Assembly: GCF_036010505.1 (NCBI RefSeq)
Contig: NZ_CP108569.1
Span: 1,240,001 to 1,304,000, forward strand
Source of the DNA: Streptomyces sp. NBC_01197
GTDB taxonomy: Bacteria; Actinomycetota; Actinomycetes; Streptomycetales; Streptomycetaceae
Length of the DNA: 64,000 nt
Direction: 5' to 3'
The translations under genes and the position numbers were made by a program. This document shows, one piece after another, positions 50,095 to 59,790 of the stretch (position 1 is its first letter; every line of letters begins with the position of its first letter). Below the pieces are notes generated by a model. It had not been told where the DNA came from and searched no databases. It saw nothing but the letters and a program-made list of their open reading frames with translations.

Positions 50095-51426
50095 TCACTG
50101 CTGCTCAAGCCAGATGTGCCGCAGGGCGTACGAGCGCCAGGGCCGCCAGCTCTCCGCGCCGGGCTCACCGGGGAACGCCACATCGGGGTCGCCCAGCGCC
50201 CGCATCCGGATCAGCGCCGCCCCGCGCGGGGTCATACCCGGCAGCGCGAGAAGCGCCTGTTCCGCCTCGTCCCGGTCGGCTCCCGGGTCGAGGCGTACGG
50301 CGGACACCGCGCCCAGCGAGGGCTCGTCGGCCAGCAGTCCGGCCGGGGCCGGGAAGAGGTGGGTGAGTCCGCCGCAGGGCCGGTCGAGGGCTGTGCCGTA
50401 GCGCTCGACCAGCCACTGCGACTTCTCCCGCCCGGCCAGCGCCCGTACCGCGAACTCCTCGGGCTCCGCGGTCCCGGGTGAGCGCAGCCCCGGGCGGCGG
50501 GCGACGAGCGGTGCGAGGCGCGGGTCGGCGGCGAGCCGTTCGTCGATGGCGTACGGATCGGCGTCCAGGTCGAAGAGCCGGCGCAGGCGCTGCACCGCGG
50601 TGGTCAGGTCCCGCAGATCGGTGAGGTGGATCCGCGCGTCCAGCCAGCGCCCGGCCGACCGCTCGCCGACAGCGGCGATGCCCGAGCCGTACGGCAGCCG
50701 CAGCGTGCGCCGGTAGGTGCGGAAGCCGGGCTTGCCCGGCACCTCCTCGATCCGCGGGATCGCCTCCCGCGCCAGCAGGTCGAAGACCTCGCGTGCCGCG
50801 TAGGGGCCGCGGTGGGCGAGCCGCAGCGGGATACCGGCGGCAGTCCCGGCGGAGACGCCCGGCACGGATGCGGCGGCCTCGGCCCGCAGCTCGCTCGGCG
50901 TGCGGGCGTAGATCTGCCGGATGGTGTCGTTGAACTGCCGCACGCTAGCGAAGCCGGACGCGAACGCGATCTCCGTGACAGGCAGCCCGGTGGTCTGGAG
51001 CAGTACGCGCGCGGTGTGCGAGCGCTGTGCGCGGGCCAGCGCGACCGGGCCCGCGCCGACCTCGGCGGTCAGCTGCCGCTGGACCTGCCGGGTGCTGTAG
51101 CCGAGCCGTACCGCGAGGCCCGGCACACCCTCGCGGTCGACCACCCCGTCGCCGATCATGCGCATGGCGCGGCCGACGACGTCGGCGCGGACGTTCCAGG
51201 CGGCGGAGCCGGGCACGGCGTCCGGCCGGCAGCGGCGGCAGGCGCGGAAACCGCTGCCCTGGGCCGCCGCCGCCGTCGGGTAGAAGGAGACGTTCCGGCG
51301 TTTGGGGGTCACCGCCGGACAGCTGGGCCGGCAGTAGATCCCCGTGGTGCGCACCGCGAAGAAGAACTCTCCGTCGAAGCGCGCGTCGCGGCTGCTCACC
51401 GCCTCGTACCTGGTCTCTTCATCCAT
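50095..51426 (-). CDS. Ada-AlkA fusion: DNA-3-methyladenine glycosylase II with Ada regulatory domain
   Basis: 443-residue DNA alkylation-repair protein. The Ada zinc domain binds through Cys32, Cys36, Cys63 and Cys66 (YCRPSCP... ACRRCRPDA). An AraC-type helix-turn-helix follows (GVPGLAVRLGYSTRQVQRQL; VTEIAFASGFASVRQFNDTIRQIY, 95-185), then an AlkA N-domain and HhH-GPD glycosylase (LLALPGMTPRGAALIRMRALGDPDVAFPGEPG). The O6-methylguanine methyltransferase domain of Ada is absent. It probably senses methyl damage via the zinc thiolate and both activates genes and excises methylated bases. Start ATG chosen at 51426. Confidence 0.93.
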   Translation of the reverse strand: MDEETRYEAVSSRDARFDGEFFFAVRTTGIYCRPSCPAVTPKRRNVSFYPTAAAAQGSGFRACRRCRPDAVPGSAAWNVRADVVGRAMRMIGDGVVDREGVPGLAVRLGYSTRQVQRQLTAEVGAGPVALARAQRSHTARVLLQTTGLPVTEIAFASGFASVRQFNDTIRQIYARTPSELRAEAAASVPGVSAGTAAGIPLRLAHRGPYAAREVFDLLAREAIPRIEEVPGKPGFRTYRRTLRLPYGSGIAAVGERSAGRWLDARIHLTDLRDLTTAVQRLRRLFDLDADPYAIDERLAADPRLAPLVARRPGLRSPGTAEPEEFAVRALAGREKSQWLVERYGTALDRPCGGLTHLFPAPAGLLADEPSLGAVSAVRLDPGADRDEAEQALLALPGMTPRGAALIRMRALGDPDVAFPGEPGAESWRPWRSYALRHIWLEQQ

Positions 51427-51522
51427 CACGGAGACCAGTGTGCCCCGGCCCCCGGCCCCCCGCTGGCGGAAAACGGACAGCGCGCCCGGGACCACTGTGC
51501 CAGGGCCGGGGACCGGATCCGC

Positions 51523-52641
51523 TCAGGGCTTGCGGATCTTGCCGCGCTTGGCCTCCATGGCGGCCCGGCCTTCCGCGCCCTTCATCTTCCAGTCCCGCCG
51601 GATCGCGGCGCGCATCCGGGCGTCGGTCCTCGCGAGGATGCGCTGATTCTCCCGGAGCAGCTTGCGGTAGCTCTCCAGGCGGCGGACCGGCAGCGAGCCG
51701 TCGTCGATGGCCGCGAGCACCGCGCATCCTGGCTCCGACTCATGGGCGCAGTCGTGGAAACGGCACTGCTCGGCGAGCGTGTCGATCTCGGAGAAGACCT
51801 GACTGACCCCGCTCGACGCGTCCCAGAGCCCGACACCGCGCAGCCCCGGGGTGTCGATGAGGACGCCACCGCCGGGCAGGACGAGCAGATTACGGGTGGT
51901 GGTGGTGTGCCGGCCCTTGCCGTCCACATCACGGGTGGCCTGCACCTCCATCACGTCGTCACCGATCAGTGCGTTGGCCAGGGTCGACTTGCCCGCGCCG
52001 GAGGCTCCGAGCAGCACGCTCGTCCCCCCGGCCACCACGGCCGCCAGGACGTCCACGCCGTCGCCGGTGGCGGAGCTGACGGGCAGCACCTGTACGCCCG
52101 GTGCGGCGGTCTCGACGTCGTCGACGAGATACGAGAGCCCGGTGGGGTCCGGTACCAGGTCGGCCTTGGTGAGGACGACCAGCGGCGTGGCGCCCGACTC
52201 CCACGCAAGGGCGAGGAACCGCTCGATCCGGCCGAGGTCGAGCTCGACGGCGAGCGACACAGCGATGATCACGTGATCGACGTTGGCGGCGAGGATCTGG
52301 CCCTCGGAACGGTCGGACGACGTCGAGCGTACGAAGGCGGTCCTGCGCGGCAGCAGTGCCCGCGCGAACTGCGGGTCACCGCCCGGGTCGACCGCGGCCC
52401 AGTCGCCGGTGCACACGGCCCGCATGGGGTCGCGCGGTACGACGTACTCGGTGTCGGCCCGCACGGGTCCGGTCGTGGTGATGACATCGCACTGCCCGCG
52501 GTCGACGCGTACGACCCGGCCGGGCAGCAGGCCTTGTCCGGCATAGGGGGCGAACTCGGCCTCCCAGTCCGCATCCCAGCCGTAAGCGGCGAGCGGGTGC
52601 GCGGAAGCGGAGGAAGCCTGGGAGGAAGAAGAGAAAGACAA
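51523..52641 (-). CDS. rsgA: Ribosome small-subunit-dependent GTPase A
   Basis: 372-residue circularly permuted GTPase that acts late in 30S ribosomal subunit assembly. An OB-fold region precedes the permuted G motifs in the order G4 (LTKADL), G5 (SSATGDG), G1 (GASGAGKST), G3 (DTPG). The C-terminal zinc motif CRFHDCAHESEPGC follows. The TTG start at 52641 is preferred: it follows AAGGG and lies directly at a hairpin; GTG at 52656 in the hairpin loop is an alternative. The C-terminus is lysine/arginine-rich, as for rRNA contact. Confidence 0.92.
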   Translation of the reverse strand: MSFSSSSQASSASAHPLAAYGWDADWEAEFAPYAGQGLLPGRVVRVDRGQCDVITTTGPVRADTEYVVPRDPMRAVCTGDWAAVDPGGDPQFARALLPRRTAFVRSTSSDRSEGQILAANVDHVIIAVSLAVELDLGRIERFLALAWESGATPLVVLTKADLVPDPTGLSYLVDDVETAAPGVQVLPVSSATGDGVDVLAAVVAGGTSVLLGASGAGKSTLANALIGDDVMEVQATRDVDGKGRHTTTTRNLLVLPGGGVLIDTPGLRGVGLWDASSGVSQVFSEIDTLAEQCRFHDCAHESEPGCAVLAAIDDGSLPVRRLESYRKLLRENQRILARTDARMRAAIRRDWKMKGAEGRAAMEAKRGKIRKP

Positions 52642-52668
52642 GGGGTGACCCTTCACAAGGGTGGCCCC
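52642..52668 (-). promoter_or_regulatory. Hairpin masking the rsgA start region
   Basis: On the transcribed strand GGGG...ACCCTT, loop GTG, AAGGGT...CCCC forms a stem whose 3' arm contains AAGGG, the only ribosome-binding-like sequence before the TTG start at 52641. Folding would hide it, so rsgA translation may depend on opening the stem. Confidence 0.55.
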
Positions 52669-52712
52669 GGCACCGCGCCGACGGGCGCGGACAAAGAGAG
52701 ATCTGAGAGGGA

Positions 52713-52784
52713 TCAGCCGGAGACCACGGAGGTGGAGTGAATGAGCTTCCGGGTGCGGACAGCACCCACCATGACGACAGCCAT
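52713..52784 (-). CDS. Candidate 23-residue upstream ORF of rsgA
   Basis: ATG at 52784 with AGGAGG 9 bases upstream, a better ribosome-binding site than rsgA's own. The frame encodes a short peptide beginning MAVVMVGAVRTRKL and ends at 52713, 71 bp before the rsgA TTG. It precedes the hairpin that covers the rsgA start. It may be a leader ORF. Coding is supported only by the ribosome-binding site and position. Confidence 0.45.
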   Translation of the reverse strand: MAVVMVGAVRTRKLIHSTSVVSG

Positions 52785-53042
52785 CGGTCACACCTCCTGC
52801 CTTGCGTCAGCCAATCCCGGCAGCAGCAAGCCGCCGGAGGAACACCGCAAACCATAGGCACGGGCCCGCCGCCGCGCCAGCTCTTTTCTCCCGCCGAACG
52901 TCCTCAAGCCGCGAGGCGCATGCCGGCCTGCTCCGCCGCCAAGGCCTGGACGCCCGGACAAGGGCCTTCGTCCCACCCGCACCCACGCGCGTGCCACCGG
53001 ACTTTCCCCCCAACACCCCATGCTTCGATGCGCTGCGGGGGC

Positions 53043-53432
53043 TCACCGAACCGGAGCGGAGACCACGAGGGCGAACGAGTGCCCGGCGGGATCGGAGTAC
53101 ATGCGGACATCGCGTCGACCGCCGTTGTTCTTGGTGTCGAGGGGGCGCGCACCGAGGCCGATCGCCTCACGTTCGGCCTCGTCCATATCGTCCTGGGACA
53201 CCAGGATGCGAAGGTGCGCCTGGGAGGCGTCATCGGGCCGCGGCCAGCTCGGCGGAGCGTAACCGTGGTCCTTGCGGACCGCCAGATGGACGCCGTCGTT
53301 CCCGATGACCTCCATGACGTCGGGATCGGCCCCCATACGTGCTTCAGCCCCGAGCAACTGGGCGTAGAAGTCGGCCAGTTCCGCGTGCTCCGAACAGTCG
53401 AGCACCAGCACAGTCGTTTTCGGGACGCCCAT
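53043..53432 (-). CDS. VOC-family (glyoxalase/bleomycin-resistance-like) protein
   Basis: 129 residues in two beta-alpha-beta-beta-beta modules (TTVLVLDCSEHAELADFYAQLLGAEARM; QAHLRILVSQDDMDEAEREAIGLGA...MYSDPAGHSFALV). A VOC metal or substrate site is likely (the C-terminal DPAGHSFALV is typical). The ATG at 53432 has GGAGG upstream. Specific reaction unknown. Confidence 0.9.
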   Translation of the reverse strand: MGVPKTTVLVLDCSEHAELADFYAQLLGAEARMGADPDVMEVIGNDGVHLAVRKDHGYAPPSWPRPDDASQAHLRILVSQDDMDEAEREAIGLGARPLDTKNNGGRRDVRMYSDPAGHSFALVVSAPVR

Positions 53433-53606
53433 GGTCCTCCTGCTTTCGGTCTGCGGCACATTCCTGTTCTCTGGGGAGCCTCCTACCCCGCCCGGCCGGG
53501 CACACGCCGGATTCCGCCCGCTCCGCCCCTTCGCCGGGCGCAGCCCCATGGCCTCCGCTCACCCGCGTAAACCCATGGCAAAACCGGCAACCGAGAGGCT
53601 CTCACG

Positions 53607-54842
53607 TTGCTCTTGTCTGCCGTGATGAGCCTGACCGGAACTCCCTTCTTCGTGACCGCGACCCTGGTGGCCGCCCTCGCCGTTACGGTGCCGCTGTTTC
53701 TCTGGCACAAGGTCCACGGACCCGTCGTGGTGCGCGGGGCCGTGAGATTCGCCATGGTGCTCGTCGCGCAGGCGGCGGCCATAGTCGTCGTGTTCGTCGC
53801 CGTCAACAACGCGAACGGGCTCTACGACAATTGGGGTGACCTGCTCGGCACCGCCAGCCACGTCGGCGCGGCCCCCGACCTTGGCGACGACGGGACCGGC
53901 GGGCGGAGCGTCTCACGGGAGCCGCGGGTCAAACAGACCTTTACGCCGGTCGACGACTCCAGGATGGGGGCGGGCGTACGGGTCACACATCTGACGGGCC
54001 GGGTGTCCGGGGCGGACGGTGAGGTGTACGTCTGGCTGCCGCCGCAGTACTCCGACCCTGCGTTCAAGGCCAAGGACTTCCCCGTCGTGGAGATACTCCC
54101 CGGCTACCCGGGCTCGGCCAAGGACTGGTTCACCAACCTCGATGTGAACCGCCAGCTCCAGCCGCTGATGGCGAAGGGCGAGGTCAAGCCTTTCATCCTG
54201 GTAGCGCCGCGCACCTCGCTGCTGGGCGGGGAGGACACCGGCTGCGCCAATGTGCCGGGCGTCGTCGACGCCGACACCTGGCTCAGCGTGGACGTACGCA
54301 AGATGGTCAGCGACAATTTCCGGGCCGAGACCGGGGCCGGCGGATGGGGCGTCGCCGGGATCTCGGCGGGCGCCCACTGCGCCGCCAAGCTCGCCATCGA
54401 GCACCCCGGCCGCTACCGCGCCGGGGTCGCACTCTCCGGCTACAACGACCCGGCCGCCGAATCCGACTCGGTCACGGCGGGTGACCCGGTGCTGCGCCGC
54501 GAGACCAACCCGCTGTGGATACTCACCCACGCCGGGCACCCGCCGCGCACCTCGCTCTTCCTCACCGGGCAGCACGGCGACGGCTACGAGGACGGGCTCG
54601 CACTCCGCAAGGCCGCGAAGGCGCCCACCAAGGTATGGGTGCAGCGGACCCACGGCGGCCATCTGAACGTGGTGTGGAAGCCGCTGCTGCCCGAGGTCTT
54701 CCGCTGGTTGTCCGGCCGGCTGAGCGGCGTCCAGGACACCCGGGGCGGGCTGCGGGCGGGCGGCGGAAGCGGCGGCGGCGCTGCGGTACAGGCCCCCGGC
54801 AGCCAGATGCCGCCGCTGCGTCACCAGAGGCGCCACCCCTGA
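53607..54842 (+). CDS. Membrane-anchored alpha/beta-hydrolase (esterase D-like)
   Basis: 411 residues. Two to three N-terminal membrane helices (about 10-33 and 45-67) anchor an extracytoplasmic esterase domain (120-375). The nucleophile elbow is GISAGAHCA (Ser253), with an Asp in a GQHGDGYEDG loop and His in RTHGGHLNVVW as likely triad partners. A Gly-rich C-terminal tail follows (RAGGGSGGGAAV). The fold resembles mycolyltransferase/esterase D proteins; no mycolate pathway is evident. Start TTG at 53607 has GAGAGG upstream; GTG 53622 and ATG 53625 are alternatives. Confidence 0.8.
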   Translation: MLLSAVMSLTGTPFFVTATLVAALAVTVPLFLWHKVHGPVVVRGAVRFAMVLVAQAAAIVVVFVAVNNANGLYDNWGDLLGTASHVGAAPDLGDDGTGGRSVSREPRVKQTFTPVDDSRMGAGVRVTHLTGRVSGADGEVYVWLPPQYSDPAFKAKDFPVVEILPGYPGSAKDWFTNLDVNRQLQPLMAKGEVKPFILVAPRTSLLGGEDTGCANVPGVVDADTWLSVDVRKMVSDNFRAETGAGGWGVAGISAGAHCAAKLAIEHPGRYRAGVALSGYNDPAAESDSVTAGDPVLRRETNPLWILTHAGHPPRTSLFLTGQHGDGYEDGLALRKAAKAPTKVWVQRTHGGHLNVVWKPLLPEVFRWLSGRLSGVQDTRGGLRAGGGSGGGAAVQAPGSQMPPLRHQRRHP

Positions 54843-55043
54843 CTCCGGGCCGGACCCGCGGAGTTGGCTGCGTCGGCCGCATTCATCGCCTCCACCGATT
54901 CACCTGTCCTCCTTGAAGGGGGTGGAGCGGAAGGTGACGGAATTCGGTGCTCGCGCAGGCACATCCGAACCCGTCGAGAAGTCGTCGGGGCGCCCGGGGG
55001 CGATTCCCCGGGGGACCCGGCCGGCAGCTTGTAGGGTGCCTGA

Positions 55044-56573
55044 ATGAATGAGACTTATTTGAATAAAAGGGGCATCGTGGTTCTGGGGGATCTCTCTTCC
55101 CCGGCCTCGCACCGTGTGGGCGCCGGGTGGCTCGTAGCAGTCGCGGTGGCCTTCACATCGTTACAATTCGCCTTCGTACTACCGCACTTGGGCCTCGGCT
55201 GGGATGAGACCGTGTACGTGAGCCAGGTGAGCTCCCACGCCCCGGCGGCTTTCTTCAGCGCCCCGCGTGCCCGCGGCATCTCGTACCTGGTGGCCCCCGT
55301 AGCTGCGCTGACCTCGTCGACCGTGGCACTGCGCTGCTACCTCGCAGTGCTGTCCGGCGCAGGCCTACTGGGGGCACTGTGGGTATGGCGGCGATGTCAG
55401 CCCGCGCCCCGGCTGGCGCTCGCGGGCGTGCTGTTCGCAGGGTTGTGGGTCACCCAGTTCTACGGGCCGCAGGCGATGCCCAACCTGTGGGTCGCACTCG
55501 GCTCGCTGTCCTGTGCCGGTTTCTACCTGACGGCGGTGGTCAGCCGTTGCGCCGGGCGGACGGACCGCCGGGCACTGTTCGGCGCCGCGCTCTGCCTCGC
55601 CGCCGTGGTCCTGCTGCGTCCTCCCGACGGATTCTGGCTCGCCCTGCCCCTTGTCGGCGCGGCGTTCCTGGTTCGCGCGTGGCGTCACTGGGCGGTGTTC
55701 GCCGCGATCGCCTCCGGGCTGGCGGCGGGCGGTGCGGAATGGGTGGCGGAGTCGTACCTGCGCTACGGAGGGGTGGTGTCCCGGCTCCAGACCTCCGGCC
55801 GGGTCGAGGGTGGCATCAGCTGGCATCTGGCCTTCGCCGATCAGTTGCGGGCGCTGGGCGGCCGCACGCTTTGCCGGCCGTGCAACGTGCCATGGTCGAA
55901 CAAGGTGGATTCACTGTGGTGGTTAGCTCTGCCTGTGCTCGCCGCGGGCGGGGTGGCCGTTGCCCGAAAGGGCCGGCGCCTGCCGTCCGTGCTACTGCCC
56001 GCACTGTGCGGGGTGTCGATGGCAGTGCCCTACCTGCTGCTGGTCAACTATGCCGCGCCGCGCTTCCTGCTGCCGACGTACGCCTTGCTGGCACTTCCGG
56101 TCGCCGACTGCCTATGGTGGTTGGCCGCAGGCGCGGGCAGGCCGAAGCTCCGGCCGGTCGCAACAGGCTTGGTGACCCTGGTACTTGCCGCCCATCTGAC
56201 CGTTCAGTACGCCGTGCTGACCAACACGGTCACACGCAACGTGACGGCCCACGCCGACTACGGGCGGATCGCTGCCGACCTCCGCGGGCTCGGCGTCAGA
56301 CGGCCCTGTCTGGTGACCGGAACCAACGCCATCCCCATCGCCTACTACGCCGGCTGCGCCTCCGGCTCGACCTCGGGCAACAACTCCAACATCACCGTCC
56401 GGGGCATCACCGACACCGCGGAGCACCGGCCGACTGCCGTTCTCGTCCCGGCGGGGCAACGGCCGCCGGCGTACGCCCGGACGTGGACCGGCCACCGGCT
56501 GCCGGACGTACAGCAAGGCGGCCCCTACACGGCATACGTAGCGCCGCGCCACGCACGTCCGAGTTCTCGCTGA
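55044..56573 (+). CDS. GT-C-type membrane glycosyltransferase-like protein
   Basis: 509 residues with about ten to eleven transmembrane helices. The first extracytoplasmic loop carries LGWDETVYVSQV, the Asp-Glu motif of GT-C/PMT-like lipid-linked-sugar transferases. A C-terminal extracytoplasmic domain has two Cys (PCLVTG, AGCASGS). Start is the ATG at 55044, with AGGGTG upstream. It is convergent with an MptB-like mannosyltransferase 201 bp beyond its end, so both may act on the same glycolipid or cell-wall glycan; inference. Confidence 0.75.
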   Translation: MNETYLNKRGIVVLGDLSSPASHRVGAGWLVAVAVAFTSLQFAFVLPHLGLGWDETVYVSQVSSHAPAAFFSAPRARGISYLVAPVAALTSSTVALRCYLAVLSGAGLLGALWVWRRCQPAPRLALAGVLFAGLWVTQFYGPQAMPNLWVALGSLSCAGFYLTAVVSRCAGRTDRRALFGAALCLAAVVLLRPPDGFWLALPLVGAAFLVRAWRHWAVFAAIASGLAAGGAEWVAESYLRYGGVVSRLQTSGRVEGGISWHLAFADQLRALGGRTLCRPCNVPWSNKVDSLWWLALPVLAAGGVAVARKGRRLPSVLLPALCGVSMAVPYLLLVNYAAPRFLLPTYALLALPVADCLWWLAAGAGRPKLRPVATGLVTLVLAAHLTVQYAVLTNTVTRNVTAHADYGRIAADLRGLGVRRPCLVTGTNAIPIAYYAGCASGSTSGNNSNITVRGITDTAEHRPTAVLVPAGQRPPAYARTWTGHRLPDVQQGGPYTAYVAPRHARPSSR

Positions 56574-56774
56574 CGGCCGGCCAGGTGCGCTGCAGCGGCG
56601 ATTTGGCGGCGGAACGGAGCGCATCCGGCTCTTCCGCGACGCCGGCGGCGCCTGTCGTGGGTGGCAGGCGGCCCCATGGTCCGGCCTCCGACGCGGCAAT
56701 GGGCGAAAGACCGGCCCACGGGACGCACCCGCGGCCCGGCGGGGTCGGTCCACCTGGCGAGCTCGCATCCGTGT

Positions 56775-58256
56775 TCACCATTTCGCGCCATGGCCGCCGC
56801 CGTTGTGGCCCAGGGCGAGGATCGTGGTGGTCAGGATCAACCAGCGGTCCGGCGGACCGCCGCGGGGAAGCAGCGCCGCTGTGCTCCAGACTATCGCCGT
56901 GTACCAGGGCATCGAATACGGTGCCACCAGGATCCACGCGAATGCCAGCGCGAAGGGCGCTGAGACGGTCAGTGGGGTTTCCGGGGTCCTGCGGTGGATC
57001 AGCAGGGTGAGGGCGAGCATCAGAACGGGCCAGGCGACGCTGATGGCGGTGCTGGTCGCCGCTCGGCCGACAGTCGCCTGACCCAGCTGCTGGATGGGTG
57101 CCCAGAGGGTCGGGGCCGAGACCATGTGCGAGGCCGCTGAGAGTGGTTCGAGCGCGTGCAGCCCGTAGAAACCGTATCCGGAGAACAGGATGAGCAGGCA
57201 GACGGATGTCTGCCGGGTGGCTCGGCCCCAGGCGCGCTGGCGCAGTAGGGGCCAGAGCAGCGCCAGTCCCAGCAGGGCTGAGCTGATCTTGATGCTGCAG
57301 GCCAGCCCGACGAGCAGGCCGATGAGCAGGTCACCGCGTGGCCGGGCGGTCTGGCCGGCCACGGCGATGGCGCAGACCGCGAGTGCGGCAACGAGGGTAT
57401 CCAGGTGCCCGCCCGCGACCAGTTCCACGATCAGCAGGGGGTTGGCGACCCAGAGCAAGCCGGCCCGGACCGGATCGGGAGCCATGCGGAGAAGGACGTA
57501 TCCAGCGGCCAGGAACACGGCACCGTTGACGAGCATGAGCAGCCAGATGGTCAACCATGGCCTGTGTCCGCCGATTTGGGCTGCCGTGGTCTGCAACCAG
57601 GTTGCGACCGGCCCGTACACCGAGGGGCTTCTCAGCCAAGCGTTGCCGACCCAGTGTGCGTAGGTCCCGCCGAGTTGTGCGGGTGTGGTCATGTAGGGAT
57701 CGCCGCCGAGGGCGGAGATCCGGCCGTATGCGGCGTAACTGGCCGCATCGGAGGAGCCGACTGGCGTCAGATTGACGACGACCGCCACAGCCAGAGCGCC
57801 CAGGCCGAACAGCTTTCGTGGACTGGGGGTCCAGCCGCGGCGGTGAGCCCCGAGCATGCCCATCATTCCGAGGGACGTCAGGGTGATGGAAGTGAAGGTG
57901 GCCAGTGTGGCGGCAAGGTCCGGCATGGGAGCCAGCAGCGGAATCGGCAGAGGCAACCTGAGCGTGTTGTGGTTGGGCGCACAGGCACCTACCAGAACCA
58001 AGAGGACCGTGCCGGTCACCGACATGGTCACGGCAACCACCGGCCGGGTGAACGGCCGGCACCGGCGACCGTGGGATGAGACCGTCTCCACCTCGGACTC
58101 GACATCGCGTGCGGCCGGCGGCCGCCCCGTATCCGCGACTTCACTCTGCCTCGGACCGACGGTCAGCCTCATCGACCGGCTGCTCTGCATCCCTCTCTGA
58201 GTCCGAGAGGTGGCCGGTGCTTGCTCGTCGGTTGTCACGCTCGTTCTCTCACTCAT
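56775..58256 (-). CDS. Polyprenol-phosphate-mannose-dependent alpha-(1,6)-mannosyltransferase, MptB-like
   Basis: About 493 residues with ~12 hydrophobic helices. GT-C features: NLTPVGSSDAASYAAYGRISALGGDPY with the acidic SSDA motif after the first pair of helices, and GHLDTLVAALAVCAIAVAG, typical of MptB proteins that extend mannan/lipomannan using decaprenyl- or polyprenyl-phosphate mannose. An N-terminal ~65-residue Ser/Thr/Arg-rich tail is cytoplasmic. Start uncertain (ATG 58256; no clear Shine-Dalgarno). Adjacent to a second GT-C enzyme. Confidence 0.8.
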   Translation of the reverse strand: MSERTSVTTDEQAPATSRTQRGMQSSRSMRLTVGPRQSEVADTGRPPAARDVESEVETVSSHGRRCRPFTRPVVAVTMSVTGTVLLVLVGACAPNHNTLRLPLPIPLLAPMPDLAATLATFTSITLTSLGMMGMLGAHRRGWTPSPRKLFGLGALAVAVVVNLTPVGSSDAASYAAYGRISALGGDPYMTTPAQLGGTYAHWVGNAWLRSPSVYGPVATWLQTTAAQIGGHRPWLTIWLLMLVNGAVFLAAGYVLLRMAPDPVRAGLLWVANPLLIVELVAGGHLDTLVAALAVCAIAVAGQTARPRGDLLIGLLVGLACSIKISSALLGLALLWPLLRQRAWGRATRQTSVCLLILFSGYGFYGLHALEPLSAASHMVSAPTLWAPIQQLGQATVGRAATSTAISVAWPVLMLALTLLIHRRTPETPLTVSAPFALAFAWILVAPYSMPWYTAIVWSTAALLPRGGPPDRWLILTTTILALGHNGGGHGAKW

Positions 58257-58422
58257 GTACGTCGAAGGCATCAAGGGCGGGGGGCTGGGGCCGTCGGCGC
58301 CCGATGCAGGCGCTTTTGAGCTGCGGGGATCGTTGCCAGCACGGCCGGGCCGAGCGCCGCTGCCGACTCCTACGGAACGTAGGGCTGGAGAACGGAAGAC
58401 CAGGGCCACCGAGGTGGGGCGG

Positions 58423-59643
58423 TCAAGCAGAGGCAGTAGGGCCCGCCGTGCCCGGCTCCCGGTGCGCCAGCCCGCTGCCCACCGCGACGGTGGCGGCGGT
58501 GACGAGGCCGGCCAGCGGCACCGCCCAGTGACCGGCGAAGGTGGTCGCGAGCACCAGTGGCACGCTGACCGGCAGGACCGCCTGCTGGGCCGCGCCCCGT
58601 TTGAAATGGCGCGTGTGCAGCAGCGAGACCGTGAGCAGGAACAGCGCGGTGGGCACGGTGGCCGCCGCCGCTGCCGCGACCGCCGGGATGTCCGCGTGGC
58701 CCGTCACCTGCTCGACGGTGACCTCGATGCCCGCGCCGATCGCGGCGGCCGAGCCGAAGACCAGATAGTGGCCGTAACCCCAGAGGAACGCCTGCCGGTT
58801 GGAGACCAGGTGCTCGTGGATGGGCACCGCGAAGTAGATCCAGTAGGCGGAGAAGACGATGACGAGACCGCCGGCCGCGATCGGCAGCAGTTCGCCGAGC
58901 GCGGCCGACTCGTCCACCGCCGACTGCACCGCGACCGTAGCGGCCGCGACGGTCTCACCGAGCATGATGATGGTGAAGAGCCCGTAGCGTTCGGCGATGT
59001 GGTGCGGATGCCAGTGGGTCCGGTGGTGGTGCTCGGCGAACGCGGGCACCGACAGATCGGCTGCGGCCATGGGCACGAAGCCCCACTGCCAGGCGGCGTG
59101 CGGAAGCAGCAGCAGAACGACCCAGCCGATCTGTACGACCACGAGCCCGGCCGCGTACCGCAGGGCCGTGGTCCGGGCGGCGCCCGTCTCGCTGCGCGCC
59201 GCCCGGAGCCACTGGAGCGTCAGCACGACGCGCATGATCAGGTAGCCGACGACCGCGATCCCGAAGTCGGCGTGGTCGAAGGCGCGCGGGACCCCGGCGG
59301 CGAGGACGAGCACGCCGGCGATCTGGACCAGGGTGGCGATCCGGTAGAGCACGTCGTCGGTGTCGTACGCGGACGCGAACCAGGAGAAGTTGACCCAGGC
59401 CCACCAGATCGCGAAGAAGACGAGCAGATAGCCGGTGATCCCGTGGGCCGGGTGGCCATCGGCCAGCGCGTGCACCAGACGGCTGCCCGCCTGCGACACC
59501 GCGACGACGAAGCACAGGTCGAAGAAGAGCTCCAGCGGGGTGGAGGCGCGGTGCGGCTCGTCGGGGTCCCGGGCCCGCATCCGCACTCCTGGCAGCGGGA
59601 ACCCGCCGTGTCCTGCCCCGTACGCCGTCGTCTCTTCGCTCAT
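58423..59643 (-). CDS. Low temperature requirement protein A (LtrA) family membrane protein
   Basis: 406 residues, about 11 transmembrane helices, with the LtrA signature STPLELFFDLCFVVAVSQ near 34 and ERYGLFTIIMLGETVAAATVAV near 225. First described in Listeria cold-growth mutants; biochemical role unknown. The ATG at 59643 has GGAGG upstream. Downstream of the L,D-transpeptidase gene on the same strand, 147 bp apart. Confidence 0.9.
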   Translation of the reverse strand: MSEETTAYGAGHGGFPLPGVRMRARDPDEPHRASTPLELFFDLCFVVAVSQAGSRLVHALADGHPAHGITGYLLVFFAIWWAWVNFSWFASAYDTDDVLYRIATLVQIAGVLVLAAGVPRAFDHADFGIAVVGYLIMRVVLTLQWLRAARSETGAARTTALRYAAGLVVVQIGWVVLLLLPHAAWQWGFVPMAAADLSVPAFAEHHHRTHWHPHHIAERYGLFTIIMLGETVAAATVAVQSAVDESAALGELLPIAAGGLVIVFSAYWIYFAVPIHEHLVSNRQAFLWGYGHYLVFGSAAAIGAGIEVTVEQVTGHADIPAVAAAAAATVPTALFLLTVSLLHTRHFKRGAAQQAVLPVSVPLVLATTFAGHWAVPLAGLVTAATVAVGSGLAHREPGTAGPTASA

Positions 59644-59790
59644 CAGCGCGCCGTTCCTCCGCTCACACCCGGCACCGGTCCCGTCCCGGGCCCTCAGCAC
59701 CTCACCCTGACATGCGAACCGGCCCGCAGTGAAAACTGCGAGCCGGGAAACGCGGGCCGGACCGGGGGCGCACCGGGCCGGTGCGGTGGG

